A stretch of DNA of 64,000 bases from Ceratobasidium sp. AG-K (GCA_037039685.1 JAWNGF010000002.1:1116001-1180000), one strand, 5' to 3'. Positions 30,788 to 43,884 are shown, counted from the stretch's first letter. Numbers and translations are program-made. The notes: generated by a model from the letters alone, not told the origin.

Positions 30788-32305
30788 ATCTTATACCAGC
30801 TAAGACAGTGACCATACTGTTCGTGAGTGGATGAGGCTGGGCCAGGAGATCAGCCCGGGCCTTGGGAGAAACCCGAAAAACTTACGAGAGGGATGGGAAT
30901 ACGAGTGTTACGGTGTAGATTAAAATAAAAACAGGAGGAGAATACGGCAGCGAGGGAGAACCAGAGGCGAGAGGAGGGAAAGACGCACTCGCCGTCGTTG
31001 CTGTCCGCGAGCCGTCAATCACCGGAGACCAAAGCCATATAAACAGAACCCCAACATAGGACGGACGAAATAGACGCCGGTCCGAAATAGCAGTATCCAT
31101 GTGCGCCATCTTCGCCCGAATAGAAAGGGTTCCTGAGCGACTGTGGCCCATCTTTTGTATTTCCCTCTCAACTTCCGGCTCTGCAGTCCGCGAACGATTC
31201 CCTCCATAACTTTCTTCCCGGCAGCGTCTGCGTGCATGCACAGCCCATCCTTCATTTGAAAGCACGTGCGAGCGTCTAGATAACCGCGTGCCCATGCGCT
31301 GGCCTGTGAATATTTATGGCTAGTGCACCACCGCCCAAGTCGAAGATTATCTTTCGATCGCCGTAACCAGCCCACCCCTGGGCCAGCCGTTATACCGCAG
31401 TTGTACCATCGAGAACGCCATATAGAGAATTCAAGGTCTTTCTCCTTCTAGTTCGCCCATATGACAGCCTCCTGTAATGTTAAATCATGCTGGTCTCCAA
31501 GCGACGCGACTGGCGCGTGCAGGGGAATTCGTGTTTATTTGGGTGTATGCCATCCTCTGTGATGCAGCCATTGATACTTTTGCGTCGATGGAAACCAAGT
31601 GAACATGCAAACCACCCGGACGTGGTTCTGTTTACAACCGGATTCAACGAAGACTTGTTTGGGACGAGTATCTGAGAAGCGCGGGGATCTTCTCGGGTTA
31701 TGCTGATGATTGGCGGGGCCGCCCCGATTCGTTGCGCTTGCCTGCGGGAAGCTCAGCCGTGGGGCAATCACATGCATTTAGGTGAGCGAGGCCTTCGCAT
31801 TGAATGGCTTGCTAGCCATGTTGTTGACGTACTTGTTCGTCTCAAGACTTGGACCCAGGGTGAATTCCACAGTCGGGCACGTATCTACCAGGCTACAAGA
31901 ACAGTTGTTTCAACAGAATAGGGGAAGGAGTGTGACGCACTGAAAGTGACCGGAAGAGCGTACGGAAGGGAACCTACCTCGATCATGTGGGGGTCGGTGG
32001 GTATATGCGTTCCGTTCAGTCCGACGAGCTCATCGAGTCACTGTCGCTGACCTTCTGACCAGCAGGTCATCGACACTTGGGTTGCCGTGTTGACAGACTG
32101 CGTACCTCGCCCGCCCCAGTTCCATAAGTTTGCCACATTTTAATATTGCATTTTCACTAATTTCGTACGTTCACAGCCCCTGAGACATCCTTTCCTGCGC
32201 AAGAGTTGAAGCCGGTTCTATGCGACACGCCACACGCACGCAAATAATCACTGCTTTCTCCGCTTCTCTCTCGTACTACTATCTAGCCCTCCTTGTTTCT
32301 GCGAG
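30788..32305. other. Long intergenic region
   Basis: About 1.5 kb. A 137-codon minus frame at 30882-31295 has no family resemblance and lies where the 5' UTR of the MARVEL-like gene is expected. The rest holds only short frames. No RNA gene or repeat recognised. Confidence 0.4.
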
Positions 32306-32872
32306 TCAGACCCTGAGATTGATCTCGAGCAGCCATTGGGAGCAAAGGAGTCCCAAACAGCGTGTGATTGATATCATGATCCAGCTAGTATCATTAGCCG
32401 ATTGCGCGCCGCCAGCCTTGGAGCAATAACTCACCTCGACGTGGTCCGTCCCTTCGGTAATGACCGGTTGTATACGCCCTCCGGCTTGATATTTGGAAGG
32501 CGAAGATAAATGGAGATACAATAGCAGTTCTACCGTTTCGATCTCTTCAAGTGACGATGAGAAAGAGTCTGAGCCTGAGTCCGAGTCTTCCTCGATAAAC
32601 GATGCAAACGGTATATCTGAAGCCGGCCCGCGGTCTTGGGTGTTTGGGTCACGGTCGGACCTATGAATAGTCTCGTCCCTCTTGGTTGGATGATTTGGTT
32701 TCTTGATCCAAACGAATGAGAACCCCGAAATAATGCCAGCTATCAGAGTACCAAAATAAACGCCTGGGATGTATCGGGGAGCATCTGGTGGATACCAATA
32801 AAGTCCAAGCCCGTAGAACACGGGGAGAGCGACTAGAAACAACTGAAAAGCCAGGATAATCTTACTAGCCAT
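32306..32872 (-). CDS. Small two-helix membrane protein
   Basis: Single open frame from ATG at 32872 (MASKIILAFQLFLVALPVFYG) to a stop at 32306, 188 aa. Two hydrophobic segments (the start, and VYFGTLIAGIISGFSFVWI) are separated by a short loop with PPDAPRYIPG. The acidic Ser-rich stretch FIEEDSDSGSDSFSSSLEEIE follows. The frame continues upstream but without support, so the ATG nearest the hydrophobic start was preferred. A donor-like gtgagt inside the C-terminal part means the true C-terminus may differ. No family recognised. Confidence 0.45.
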   Translation of the reverse strand: MASKIILAFQLFLVALPVFYGLGLYWYPPDAPRYIPGVYFGTLIAGIISGFSFVWIKKPNHPTKRDETIHRSDRDPNTQDRGPASDIPFASFIEEDSDSGSDSFSSSLEEIETVELLLYLHLSSPSKYQAGGRIQPVITEGTDHVEVSYCSKAGGAQSANDTSWIMISITRCLGLLCSQWLLEINLRV

Positions 32873-33406
32873 GGTGGACGTGTTAGGCGCAGAGAGGTCG
32901 GAGTCAGGCGTTAGTGGAGGGATGGTAGACAGGGGGGCTCCTAAAAGTGCCCCTCTGGAACCATTCACGCATATCAAATCCCCTATCCTTCGATTTTCAG
33001 TCAGAGTCAACGCTTTGGTGCTTCATGAATACGTGAATTCAGTTGTGTTCTCAAGTCATGGCACCCTATCGTGGTAGAGACACATGTTCATTCCGGGAGC
33101 AGACCACCCTCTGCTATGCTGATAAAGCCCGTGTAGGAAACCTAGGGGACGGGGAGGGGGCGCCAAAGAACTGCTCATATTATAGCTCATGCCTATGAAT
33201 GTATTGTAAATAAGCCGTTGTCCCTTAGCATAGTATTCGAACTTTGGGATCTGCATACTGGACTAGTTGGTGCACCGGACAACCCTCAATGGCTCAACAT
33301 CAATGGCAAACTCACATGCGATGTAGGCTGGATACATGTACATTTGATTAATCTATTCTACAAATGCGACGAACTTTGACGCATTAACCATAGTTGACTA
33401 TTCCAT
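32873..33406. other. Intergenic
   Basis: About 530 bp upstream of the small membrane gene and downstream of the sugar porter. Nothing recognised. Confidence 0.35.
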
Positions 33407-35784
33407 TTAAGCTCGGTCACGGTTTTCAATCTCCTCAATCCTTGGCTTTTGTCCAGCCTCACCAAGGCTACCGTCCTCTACCTGGCCGTATGCGTCCGCT
33501 TCGGCGGCACCCTGCAACACTTCAGCGCGGCGAGCGCGAGCACGACTCGGCCGCATGTCGGCAAGCGAACGCTTGAGGATGGGCTCTTCGAAGACCTCGT
33601 GAATATGTTCGAGCGAAATGCCTTTGGTTTCGGGAAGGAAGAAGATCTGAATTAAGTTTCGAAAGTTAGTTCTGGACTCTTCAGAAATGCACAAGTACTG
33701 ATGGTACATACAGTCCAAAGAATCATGACAATCGAGCAGCTTCCGAACAACAGGAAAGTGCCATAGCCGATCTATACAGAGCTATCCGTGAGTCCTTGGC
33801 CCCGAGATAAACTTACGGTAACTTACCGTAGCAAGCAGTGTTGGCGTGATTTTGGCGATAACAAAGTTGAAAAGCCAGTTGGTCATTAGACCAAGGGCCA
33901 TGGCCAATGAGCGAAGATGGTTAGGGGCGCATTCAGCCATCACTGCCCATGGAACACTACCCCAGCCGAAGCTGTACCCAATTACGAAGATGCTAGTGAA
34001 ATCACTTAGTTTCTTGAACTTTTTCGGTCTATGAAAAAGACCTACTAGACGAATACAATAGCAACGTACGACCCGGCGACAACTGTGCCTGAGGTATGTA
34101 CAGCTTGAAAAATACCGATATAATACTATTGGCGTGGTTAGTTGGGCGTATCAACGCAATTAAAAGTTGCTTACCATAGAGAAAGCCTGGATTAGGCCAC
34201 CAACGATGAGAGAAATCTTGCGTCCAGCTTGCTCCATTGCAAACATCAGACCGAGGCCAGTACATACAACCTTCACAACTCCATAAATTCCAGTTGCAAA
34301 AAGAGTGGACGATGTGCCGGTAATTCCCAAGGATTGGAAGATTTCAGGGGAGTAGATGTTGATCGCGTTCGTGCCAGTCCATTGTTGGAAAAACATAACG
34401 ATCAATGCTGTATATGTGTGAGTGGCCGTGAAATACCCAGGGAGAAGTCAAGATACATACCGATAAACACACGGTAGAAGGTCTTCGAGTCCGCGAAGCT
34501 GGCCTTGCTCTGCTGCCACAGGCTCATTTGGTGCTTGCCCTCAAAGTCGGCGATAATCTCCGCGAGCACACCACGCACAGCAGGATCATCAGCCGGACGC
34601 CCACGCAGACGACCAAGCGAGTGAGCCGCTGCTTCGATATTGCCGCGCTGAACGAGATAGCGAGGTGATTCGGGCTGAGTAACCATTCCACATGTCATTA
34701 CCACTCCGGGGAGCATTTGAAGGATGAATGCCGTGCTGAGATCCGCAGCATATTAGTCTACTGTCGTTAGCGAACGAGGAGATATCATACCGCCAGATCC
34801 AAGGGTCAGTGTCTGGCTTCCTGTTTTCTTGTAGACCATAGTTTGTCCAGAAACTCAACATGATCCTAACCATGGCCAGTCAGTAAGCGATTGGTTGTCA
34901 GTAGTTGGGCAAGACCCACCCGGTGACATTCATGAGCTGGTACATTCCCGCCAACCGACCACGAATCTCTCTCGGAGCGCATTCACTGATGTAAGCTAAA
35001 CAAGGTTCTCGAGTGAGCGAGGGATCCATGAACCGCCGGCTAAACATGACGTACTTGGAATGACGGAGCTACTAAGGCCGACTCCAAATCCACCAATAGC
35101 TCGGCCGGCGTAGAGTTGTGCGAGCCCGGCACTCTGGGACTGTCCGCCAGTGAGGGTGGTCGACTGTAACTCTTAGAGTGAATACTACTAAACGAAACCA
35201 CAAGATAAAAGCCTACCTGAATAATCGAACCAATAAAGAAGATGAATGTCGCGAGCAGTAGCGAGTTGCGCCTGCCAATCCGGTCCGGGAGATAGAGCGA
35301 AGAGGCGGCACCAAAGAAACATCCTGCCGAGTTGAACAGTCAGCCGAGTGCGGGGTAGATATCAACCTCCGGGCCCCAACAAAGCTATGTCTACCAATCT
35401 AGGCAGAGGGGCTAAGAATTCCGGACTCACCAGCTTGCAAGACGCTGACAATGTTTCCTTTGAGCGCCGCAAGAGCTGCGGCAGACTCAGCCTTGTCGAG
35501 TCCAAAGGACAGTTGGAATGCCTTTTCAGACAATATGCCTCCGATAAGTCCCGACTGCGCAATGGTGAGTTTCCCGAATTAGAGCTGCCAGTAGGACAAA
35601 CTTACATCCCAACCAAAATACATCCCACCCATTGACGCCCAAGCAGCCATTATGTATCTACAAACCCCATGGTGAATTTTGGACCGTGGTGGGTGAATAA
35701 CACTTACGCATGCTTGTGCTCCTGTACCCCCGCGATAATCGACCTAGTGCCCGCTCTGGGGTCTTTCCAAAACGAAGTGGACAT
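33407..35784 (-). CDS. MFS sugar porter (hexose/quinate transporter family)
   Basis: Thirteen exons (from 35708-35784 down to 33407-33646) join in phase to 557 aa with about 12 membrane helices. Sugar-porter signatures: DRIGRR after helix 2, GGFGVGLSSSVIP, PESPRYL in the central loop, FFQQWTGTNAINIYSP in helix 7, and PETKG after helix 12. Imports a monosaccharide or quinate-like compound by proton symport; substrate cannot be assigned by eye. The C-terminal tail is hydrophilic (PSRARARRAEVLQGAAEADA). Introns are 48-55 bp except the one at 35324-35430 (107 bp). Start ATG at 35784 gives the usual N-terminal MSTSFWKDPRAGTRSII. Confidence 0.92.
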
Positions 35785-36257
35785 GGTGTCAACAAGTGCT
35801 GAAGAAAATGAATAAAAATGAGGAGGAAGTTAAGGCCAGGTGGGGGAGGGTGTGGAGAATGTCTAGTGCACTGCGGGGTTTATGTACACCACCATAAAAT
35901 CATTCGAAATTCTGTCGGCAGAGTATCTTATGGGAAAAAATCCTACTGGCCGCTTGGCGAATACAACTTTAGAACAGCCGGTCGATGATGTCAGCCTCAC
36001 CCTCGTCCGGAGTTCGGACCGAACCAACCTCGATCAAGCTAGCTAGTCGCATCTTGCCGCTCAAAAACATTTCACACGTCAGGATTATTCTCCCAAAGTT
36101 CCAGGTCCTTGTTCAAAAGGAAAAGCATATGATTGTCATTATACAAACACAAGGACGGATATAGCAGAATGAACGATCCAAACATTACCACACGGCCCAC
36201 TCGCAACCCCACACCCGGTTCCCTCCACATCTATATACTAGTCAGCATCCCCAAAAC
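35785..36257. other. Intergenic, sugar porter promoter
   Basis: About 470 bp between the porter start and the CDC50 stop. Contains a purine-rich leader aaatgaataaaaatgaggaggaag before the porter. No other feature seen. Confidence 0.4.
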
Positions 36258-37912
36258 TCATCGCGCTTGCGTAGGTTGATTCCACGACAACATGTTCATA
36301 TCGCCGAGTTTCCTATAAGCCAATGGCGTCAGTTAAACCGCTGATAAACCCCGCAGATCGCGCTTGTCGGCTTACCTGGGGCGAAGCAAGTGCCTTGCGG
36401 TACCCGCGATTCCAAGAAGAACAAAGAGCGCGGCGACCGCGATGTACGCCCAGCCCAAGAACGGGTTCTTGCCTCCAACCCAGGAGGCCGTCGAGATAAC
36501 TATAGCCTTCGTGCCACCGAATTGGGACACCGGGAAGTCTACGTGGCTGTGAGCGGGCCTCCCAAAGAATACAAGCGAGCGAGGTACTTACTGAGGTCGA
36601 TCGTGATCTGGTAAGTGCCCTTTTGCATGTTTGAGTCGTCATTGCGCCCATAAAGCTTGGTGAAGGTCGGCAAGCCAGCTGTGCGCATCCAGTTTTGGAA
36701 GTGTTCGTCCGCCTTGAGATTGGGTACATTGTTTTCGTCGTAGCCATTGGGATACCGGGTACGCCAGTTGGGAGGAGGTACAATCTCTGAAAGATTCGTG
36801 TACCCAGGTCTCTCCGCGTACTTGCGACCTTCGCCAGACCAGGCAATGTTCTTTGAACTGAATTGATACGAACCTTGCGGGCTCAGTAGTGTCGCGTTCG
36901 AGAACGTGTCTGTTTTCACAATTAGTAAAAAATTGCTGAAACATAAAAAAGTTTCGGTCGCATACCGTTGAACATTGAGTTAGCAATCAAACCACACGGA
37001 TACACAATCTTGCCATCAAGAACAGCCAATGGTTTGCAATCCCCTCCATTCAGTGTGCTTGCGCTAACGGCCTTGCCCTTGAGCTGGTCGCTATCCATAC
37101 TCTTTACGTAACGACGGTGGTTTTGGTAAAAGCTAGAAAGTCGGTAGTACAAGAAAACAGGGGCCTCCAAATCGGCGGGGAGTTCAAATTGAAGGACGCA
37201 TTGCGTGCCCGAAGAAGTTGTAGACGCGGTGGTCGTCTTTTTCTGCCACTGCGGCGGGGTTGAAACTACAGCACTCGAGTCGGAAGAACGCATTTTGTAC
37301 GAGTATTTTGGCAAGGTCGAGAGCTGGTCACCCGCGTTCTCGCAACCAGTGTACTCAAGCGTAATCTGGCTAACCTAAAATCGGGCATCAATTCGGCTTA
37401 TCCAAGGCTGCTTGAGACTTAAGCTCACGCTGCCACTGCCCCAGATAAGAAGACCTCCGATCGGCGCGAAGAGTAGGCCGACGGCAAAAAGCACGGGGAG
37501 GACCGTCTTCGGAGTGAGAATGGGCTGCCAGGCCTTCAGGCGTTGTTGCTTGAAGGCAGTATCTTTGATTCAAGGATAATGTCAGCATATCGCGCTCTTT
37601 GAATCTAAATTGGCATAGCGATCCCAGGGCGAGTGTCTACCATCCACCCCTGATCTAATACATCTCGCGGTCAAAGCTGTCCACATTAACTAGCCTGCTG
37701 CATTCCCACCCTACAACGGGGATACGAATGCAGCCCAGAGTGCTTTGCCCAATGGCGGACGTGTAGACATCTCTCCCCAGGTCTCGTAGCCCACGGCTAA
37801 GTACCAAGAATACCGACTCACTGGCAGGCTCCTTGGATCCGGTCTTTCCTTTCTTTCCCTCTCCATCATCATTGTCGTCGTGGGAGGGTTGCTTTCTCCG
37901 GAACAACGCCAT
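36258..37912 (-). CDS. CDC50: CDC50/LEM3 family flippase beta subunit
   Basis: Exons 37822-37912, 37429-37562, 36966-37374, 36592-36909, 36376-36538 and 36258-36312 give 389 aa. Layout is that of the family: short basic N-terminus, [19 protein letters not shown] before helix 1 ([20 protein letters not shown]), a large lumenal domain with Cys pairs ([37 protein letters not shown]) and glycosylation sequons, then helix 2 ([16 protein letters not shown]) and the tail [11 protein letters not shown], a family hallmark. It chaperones P4-ATPase lipid flippases out of the ER and is part of the active complex. The first intron, 37563-37821, is 259 bp, far longer than its neighbours. Confidence 0.95.
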
Positions 37913-38861
37913 CTCGTTGTGTGCTGTTGGCAACGCACTCGTGTATCGTGGTTTAGGTGTTCAAGTAGCCAAGAGGTTTGGTGGCGAGATTGCCGTGAGA
38001 GAGTCGTCGTCGTCAAGAAACAAGAGCAACTCAGAGCAAGCGGTCGCTTCGTGTCCTGAGACGATGGTGGGACTGAGGCGATGTGTGATGCGGCGTCCCG
38101 AAGTGCAGTGCAAACGCCGCAGTCAAGCGCCCGGCTGACATGGCCCAGCTCTTGGCGCTGGGCGTTTGGACTTCGTAGTCACGACCACGATTCATACTGT
38201 AGCTCTGCCTCGCTGCGCCTGATTTCTGGACAAGCTCCGGCACGGAACTCCAGTGACCACATATTTATCTGATCTGATTGAATTGGTGAAGCATATGGTC
38301 GACTAAAGCCGAGCAATCCTTAATTATCCAACACCACTGGTCATCGCAGGACATATATGCGACTCGACCTAACTCCCGTTCGAACCAAAAGAAACACGGA
38401 CAATTTCCGTATTCCATCGAAGCCACAGTTGTACTGATTGGAATGTATCTGTGTGTTCCGATGCTCGCAAGCGGAAGCAAACAGCAGAAATATCATCCAA
38501 TCACCCGAGCGAACTGACCGGATGATGCACGAAATGACTGCTTCTTCGTGGATTCGTCCATCCCTGTCAGCCCGCCCTCTTTATTGCCCTGCGTGCGAAC
38601 CTCTTGATCTACAACCCTCCGAATCATGAACACTCTCATGACTGTCTATCTCAATAATCCCTTCCTTTCTCGGGTCCATCCACCCGAACGCCATATGGAA
38701 GCCGTTTAACATCACGGGGTGCCTCCCGACGCACACTGGAGAGAAGCAAACACTCCGTATGGTACCCCCTTCGTCTGCCGTTTTTGATAATTTTCCCTGG
38801 GTTGGAAGCAATCATTTCGCAGAATCTTATGTTTTCTCGTGACACATGGTATTTCCATCTC
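37913..38861. other. Divergent intergenic region, CDC50 and S28 genes
   Basis: About 950 bp with overlapping short frames on both strands but no protein-like sequence. A few GC-rich inverted bits near 38.05-38.25 kb. No RNA gene recognised. Confidence 0.4.
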
Positions 38862-38870
38862 GTATATATA
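38862..38870 (+). promoter_or_regulatory. TATA box of the S28 peptidase gene
   Basis: gtatatata lies about 70 bp before the ATG at 38940, a normal spacing for a regulated fungal secreted-enzyme gene. Inferred from sequence and place. Confidence 0.6.
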
Positions 38871-38939
38871 GTGCGTCGGCGGCAGGAGGTCTTGATAGGT
38901 GTGCCCTCGCGTACACAGGCTTTCTCTCAGTCGTTCCAA

Positions 38940-41520
38940 ATGGGCGCCTTTTTCCGTATCGCGGCCTTTGCGCTTGCGCTTGTCGGTTCCAATGGTGTCC
39001 TCGGTGGACGATTTATTCCTCCCACACCATCGGCGCCCCGAGCGGCGGCTCCGTCAACCCTCCCAGTCCGGTAAGTATCGCTGCAAGGCAATCCGGTCCT
39101 CATCTGACCATACAAATAATTATCAGTGTCGCCAATGGGACTGTCCAAGTCCTACCACCATACGATACAATCTACTACTTCGACCAATTGATTGATCACC
39201 ACAACCCTTCCCTGGGTACCTTCAAACAGAGGTATGCATCTTTTACAACCAGTCAAACCCGCCAAACTAAAGAGCGTTAGGTACTACTTTACATACGAGG
39301 TACTTGGAACTAATGTTACACCACTGCATGTTACTCACTACTATATGCTTTTAGTACTATCAACCAGGCGGTCCAATCGTACGCTCATCCCGAGATTACT
39401 CGTGCGGCTCCTTTAAACTAACGACCTACCTCCCTCCCTCCCTCAGGTCCTCAATGCACCCGGCGAATCGAATATGGAAGGCTACTCTGGATACATTACC
39501 AACCGTACCCTGCCTGGTTTAATTGCTCAGGCAACTAATGGCGCCGTCGGTACGCTTATCTCGGCTACAGAAACGAAATATACTTATCCTCTCGCTAGTG
39601 TTTTTGGAGCACCGGTGCTTTGGCGAATCCAACCCATACCCCAACCTTGAGGAATCTACCTTGAAGTACTTGAGTGTCGAGCAAGCCATTGAGGGTACTC
39701 AGTTACGTATCCCTCCAAACGAATTACACTCACACCAAATCATTAGATCTCGTTTACTTTGGCAATAATGTTCACCTGCCTATGCCAAGCGGTGACCAGG
39801 TCCCGACAAACAAAGCACCTTGGGTTCTAATTGGCGGAAGTTACCCTGGTGCAATCGTTAGTTGGACCATGGTTGCGTGAGCACGGGCCAGAACATTTTA
39901 ACCAAACTCTCACTGACCGATTTATACAGGAAGCCAGGTGTATTTTGGGCGGGATACTCTTCCTCCGGCGTTGTTCAGGCAATTAACTGGTTCTGGGGCT
40001 ACTTCGAACCGGTTCGCCAGTACATGCCCAAGAACTGCTCGGCCGACGTCCAAAAGGTCAGCAAAATGCGTTCTTGCTATGAAGGATATATCTGACCGGT
40101 ACTTATAGGTTGTCAATTATGTGGATACAACCCTTACTTTTGGTAAGAGGAGCCAGATTCAGTCCCTGAAAGAAAAGCTAGGCATGGGTAACTTGAGCCA
40201 TGTCGACGACGTTGCTGGAGCTTGTAAGTGTCTCTAACTTCTTATAGAAAGTCTCAAGACTTATGCTTTATCCCAGTGCGTAACCCACTCTGGAACTGGT
40301 GAGAATTAGAGTGCGATAGAGTTCAGGCATAGCGATTGAGATTTCAATGCATAGGCAAAGTTTGCAACCTGGAGGAACTGACCAGAGCTTTCACGAGTTT
40401 TGCGATGCGCTCGAAGTCAAGGATGGCGTTTCGGCCGGCCCAGCTGGATGGGGGTTAGATCATGCACTTACAGCTTATGGTAACTACATGAAGGACTACG
40501 TTTCCGGTGGTGAGTATTCCTTAATCGTGTTATCCGTATGACTGTACCGAGAAGGCGAATCAGTTTGTGGATCAAGCTCCCAAGAAGAATGTTTGGGTTC
40601 GTATAATCCAAACTCGACTTTCTATACCGACACCTCAATCAATAATAATTGGCGCTCGTGGAACTGGTTGCTGTAAGTATTCTTACATTGCCGCTAACAA
40701 ACCTGAACGCTGATTTCTTTCAGGTGCAACGAATTTGGTTCGTTCCACCAATTCGAACAAAAATTTCGGTCACTTAACCTGCATAATTTATAGGATGGGC
40801 ACAAGCAGGAGCTCCTCTGGGGTGGCCGTCGATTGTGACGCGCTTGGTTGTCCCCCCGTACGATATGGTACGCACTATTCATTGCTGCCCTGGCATTGTC
40901 TGCAACTTAGCCTGCCTGGTTTAGCGTCAGTGCACGTACTTCTACCCCAAGTCCTTCCCTAAGGCACGTCTCCCGAATACTCTGAACATCAACACCAGGT
41001 ATGCTGGCTGGAACGTCAATGTTCCTCGGCTGTTCTTTGCCAATGGAAAGCGTAAGTACCTCTGTCATATAACCACATATATATGCAGCTAAAACGTGTA
41101 TTATTTCTAGGTGACCCCTGGCGTGAGGCGACTATGAGCTCCGACTTCTACCCCCGCAAATCGACTGACTTGCAGCCTATCGCTGTATCAGACGGCTTCC
41201 ATTGCACCGAGCTTCTCGCTCGTTTCGGCCTTGCGGATAAGAGCGTTCATGATGTTCAACAGCTCGCTATCGCCTACTTTACTAAATGGATTAAAGATTG
41301 GCAGGCGAAGCACCCAGAAGCAGTCAAGGGTGGTGCCGTGACAGTTATCGATCCAGCTACGGTTCCCGCACCCCCGGCGTTTGCCCCGCTTGCCTCTCCT
41401 CCTGTCAATCCCGAGCCGATCACCGTGCCCGCCAACGTGACCGCACCTATGTTTACACCCGCGCCGATCAACAAACAGGCAAAGAAAATCATCCAAAACT
41501 CGTTCGATTATGGCCTATAA
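38940..41520 (+). CDS. Secreted serine peptidase, family S28
   Basis: Many-exon gene, start ATG at 38940 giving a signal peptide (GAFFRIAAFALALVGSNGVLG). S28 landmarks in order: IYYFDQLIDHHNPSLGTFKQRYY, GGP then APGESN, VVFLEHRCFGESNPYP (written across an intron), the nucleophile motif LIGGSYPGAIVSW (serine in GGSYPG), the acid in FANGKRDPWREA and the histidine in SDGFHCTELL. Exons join in phase across all of these. The family cleaves after proline or near free ends (lysosomal Pro-X carboxypeptidase, dipeptidyl peptidase 7 type). The C-terminal extension, from AVTVIDPATVPAPPAFAPLA to the stop, is Pro/Ala rich and not part of the core. Asn sequons and the signal suggest secretion. One intron ends in a pure ctccctccctccctcag tract. 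Confidence 0.9.
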
Positions 41521-42437
41521 GCGAGATTCTAGGCTACCATCTTCCTTATCTTTGGGCCTTAGGTCAGATGTACTTCCAGTATTTTCAATCGATTGATGAA
41601 TTCCAGCGGCGTGTCTTGGCGATGAACGGACAAGGTCTCGCTTTCCCCGATCTTGATAAGTACGCTTGTAATCGCTGGTCATTTCCATTAATCCAGCTGG
41701 TCGAGCCAAGTAGTCACGTATCGCGTACGGGACGCACCCCACCGGTAATGAGCAACCAAGCGATAATTCGTGACGGCCATAAGGCCGGGACCAGCCAAGC
41801 GAAACTCGAAGACAAGCACTCCGCATCTCACAGCAAGCAGGAAGCATGGTCAGTAGCTAATGGGATAGCACAAGACCTGAGGAATGCACCATGGATGTGG
41901 ATGAGCGTTCATGAAGACAGAGTGATTGTTCCGGAGGCGCCGTTCCATTTCGTGTGGGCGAGAAAGAGTTGATTGGCAAGGCTTTGAATTGCAACCTACG
42001 CATACATACACCGAAATTTAAATATTATAGCCTGCTTATATTCAGAAACATTAGGCGTGGGTGCTCAGATGGCCTTGGTTCGCGTAAGCGACAGAATGGT
42101 GGAGAGCTACTAACCAGGCGGTCTATTTGAATCTGAGGGGTAGCCCAATGCTGGCTATGGGGAAGCAAAGGCTATTACTGCTTCGTGCATGCTGTCAGAA
42201 GAGTGGCCGGCTTCTGGTATCAAAGTTGAATGGGGCTGGATAGAATGAGGAGGTTGTGAGAAATCCAACATGTGAGTATATGCGATGGTACGTATATGCA
42301 ATAGGTAGTAGGTGACCTAAAGTGTCAGACAAATGAGAGGCGCGTCGTACAGATGGAATACAAAAGGTTGCCGAAACCATAGATGCAATATTATTCAGGT
42401 AATTGTGCGAACGCGCAGAATTCACGAATTGGGTCAA
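41521..42437. other. Convergent intergenic region
   Basis: About 920 bp between the S28 gene and the minus-strand coiled-coil gene. Long frames here overlap the S28 3' end in another phase. Nothing recognised. Confidence 0.4.
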
Positions 42438-43884
42438 TTAAGCCCGCCCCTTCCCCTTATTGTGAATGGCTCCGGCGCCGCCCACTCGAGCCCTCGTCCT
42501 GGAGGCAGGACCATCTTGCCAGTCTCCCGGCTTCCCCGCTCCGGGCTTGATTGTTGCTCGGAGCTCCAGCACGGAGCCCTCTTCCTTAACGTATCGTCGG
42601 CTCACATCCGGATGTGGACGAGTATCCCAAGCAAGGTGAGAAGACCCAATCGGCGGAGAAGGCGTACGCTCGGGACTAATTTGTGAAGCACCCCACTTGA
42701 GAGCCGAGCCGGGATTGTTAAGCATAAGGTAGATCGGGACGGATCCATTACGTTCCGTTGAGACCCCAGGCAAGATTGAATGGACCTGATGACTCTCAGG
42801 AGTTCTGAGCATTGGCAGAGCAGGTAAAGCGGGAAGTGTACCCTTGCCAGAGGTTGATGATATAGCGGCGTCGGTAGGTGACTCGGCTTCTAAGATACAT
42901 CTGATGATTGGATTGTACACCTTGGTTGGGACAGGGGTGACAGGGCTCGGAGGGACAGGAGGGGGAAGCATTTGGGTGAAAGGGCTAGAGCTTCGACTGC
43001 GATGAGGGCGTGGAGCACTTCCGGGAGGGAAACGAATGCCATTGCGGGTAATGCTTCCACTAGAACGTGGCGACGGCGCGAGGGCTTTTGTGAACGAGGA
43101 GGGCGGGGCAGTTTCCAGAGGTCGAGGGAGCGAGCTCGAAGGGTTGAGAAACTCTGGAGGACAGTCTTGGATAAGAGTTGGCTCGGTTGCGAGAGGTCGA
43201 AGGGCTGCTGGTCCACCGAGGGACGTATGTTGCCCGCCTGCTGCTTCAGTAGCCCAGTCAGCCCAGCATGTAATTACTATTTGGAAAAGCACAGCGTACC
43301 CTGACGTATCGACTCTGAAGACCGTTGACGAGTCGCGGGTCGGTCGGTAGTAGTATCTGATTTAGAGTTTAATTAGTCGACAAAGAGAAGTTTCCGTAAC
43401 ACGTACCAGCCATAGCCTTGCGCTTCGATGGTTGCCCAAACTCCTCCCTATCTACTACATGGTGCGAGCGATGGTCTGGGTTGCTAGCTAATATCGCAAG
43501 CTCGATTGAATTGAGAGTGTCCACGAGCTCATCTCGCTCGTTGACCAAGGACTGCTCGCGGTTAAGAAGAATATGTCGGGCGCTGCGGAGCTCGCGCGAG
43601 TGCTCATCAATTGTATCGAGGCGCCTACGAAGGTGTTCAAGCGCCCGTAGCCCAACCAAGTGTGAAACATCGTGCTCCGAGTCAACTTGCGTGACTGGTC
43701 CTTTCGGGCTGGAATGTCGAGAGGCGGGCTCCGATTTATCGAAAACAAATAACCCGAGGTCCTCCTCCTCGATCTCTTGTGCCTGAGGTGCGTTAGGACG
43801 CGACGTAGAGTTAGAACGGCTTGTGGTAGTGGGCACAACAGGGTCAGTAGCCCCCGCGTTGGATCTGCTACGTGAACGTGTCAT
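42438..43884 (-). CDS. Coiled-coil, Ser/Pro-rich protein
   Basis: Begins MTRSRSRSNAGATDPVV at the ATG of 43884, continues with an acidic IEEEDLGLFVFDKSE segment and a helical coiled-coil-like stretch (LEHLRRRLDTIDEHSRELRSARHILLNREQ, then DELVDTLNSIELAIL), ends exon 1 near 43409, and resumes in a long Pro/Ser-rich exon ending RTRARVGGAGAIHNKGKGRA at 42438. The second exon contains SPPIGSSHLAWDTRPHPDVSRRYV. I do not recognise the family; it looks nuclear (RS and basic tail) and largely disordered. The exact middle junctions (43.25-43.41 kb) were not fully resolved. Confidence 0.6.

Noticed and set aside
30882..31295. 137-codon minus-strand frame upstream of the second MARVEL-like gene
   Set aside because: Composition is not protein-like and it occupies the expected 5' UTR. 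No intron signals joined it to the gene.
37655..38016. Frames inside and just upstream of the CDC50 first intron taken as a separate gene
   Set aside because: Partly the CDC50 first exon in frame; the rest is intron. Kept only as a note on the long intron.
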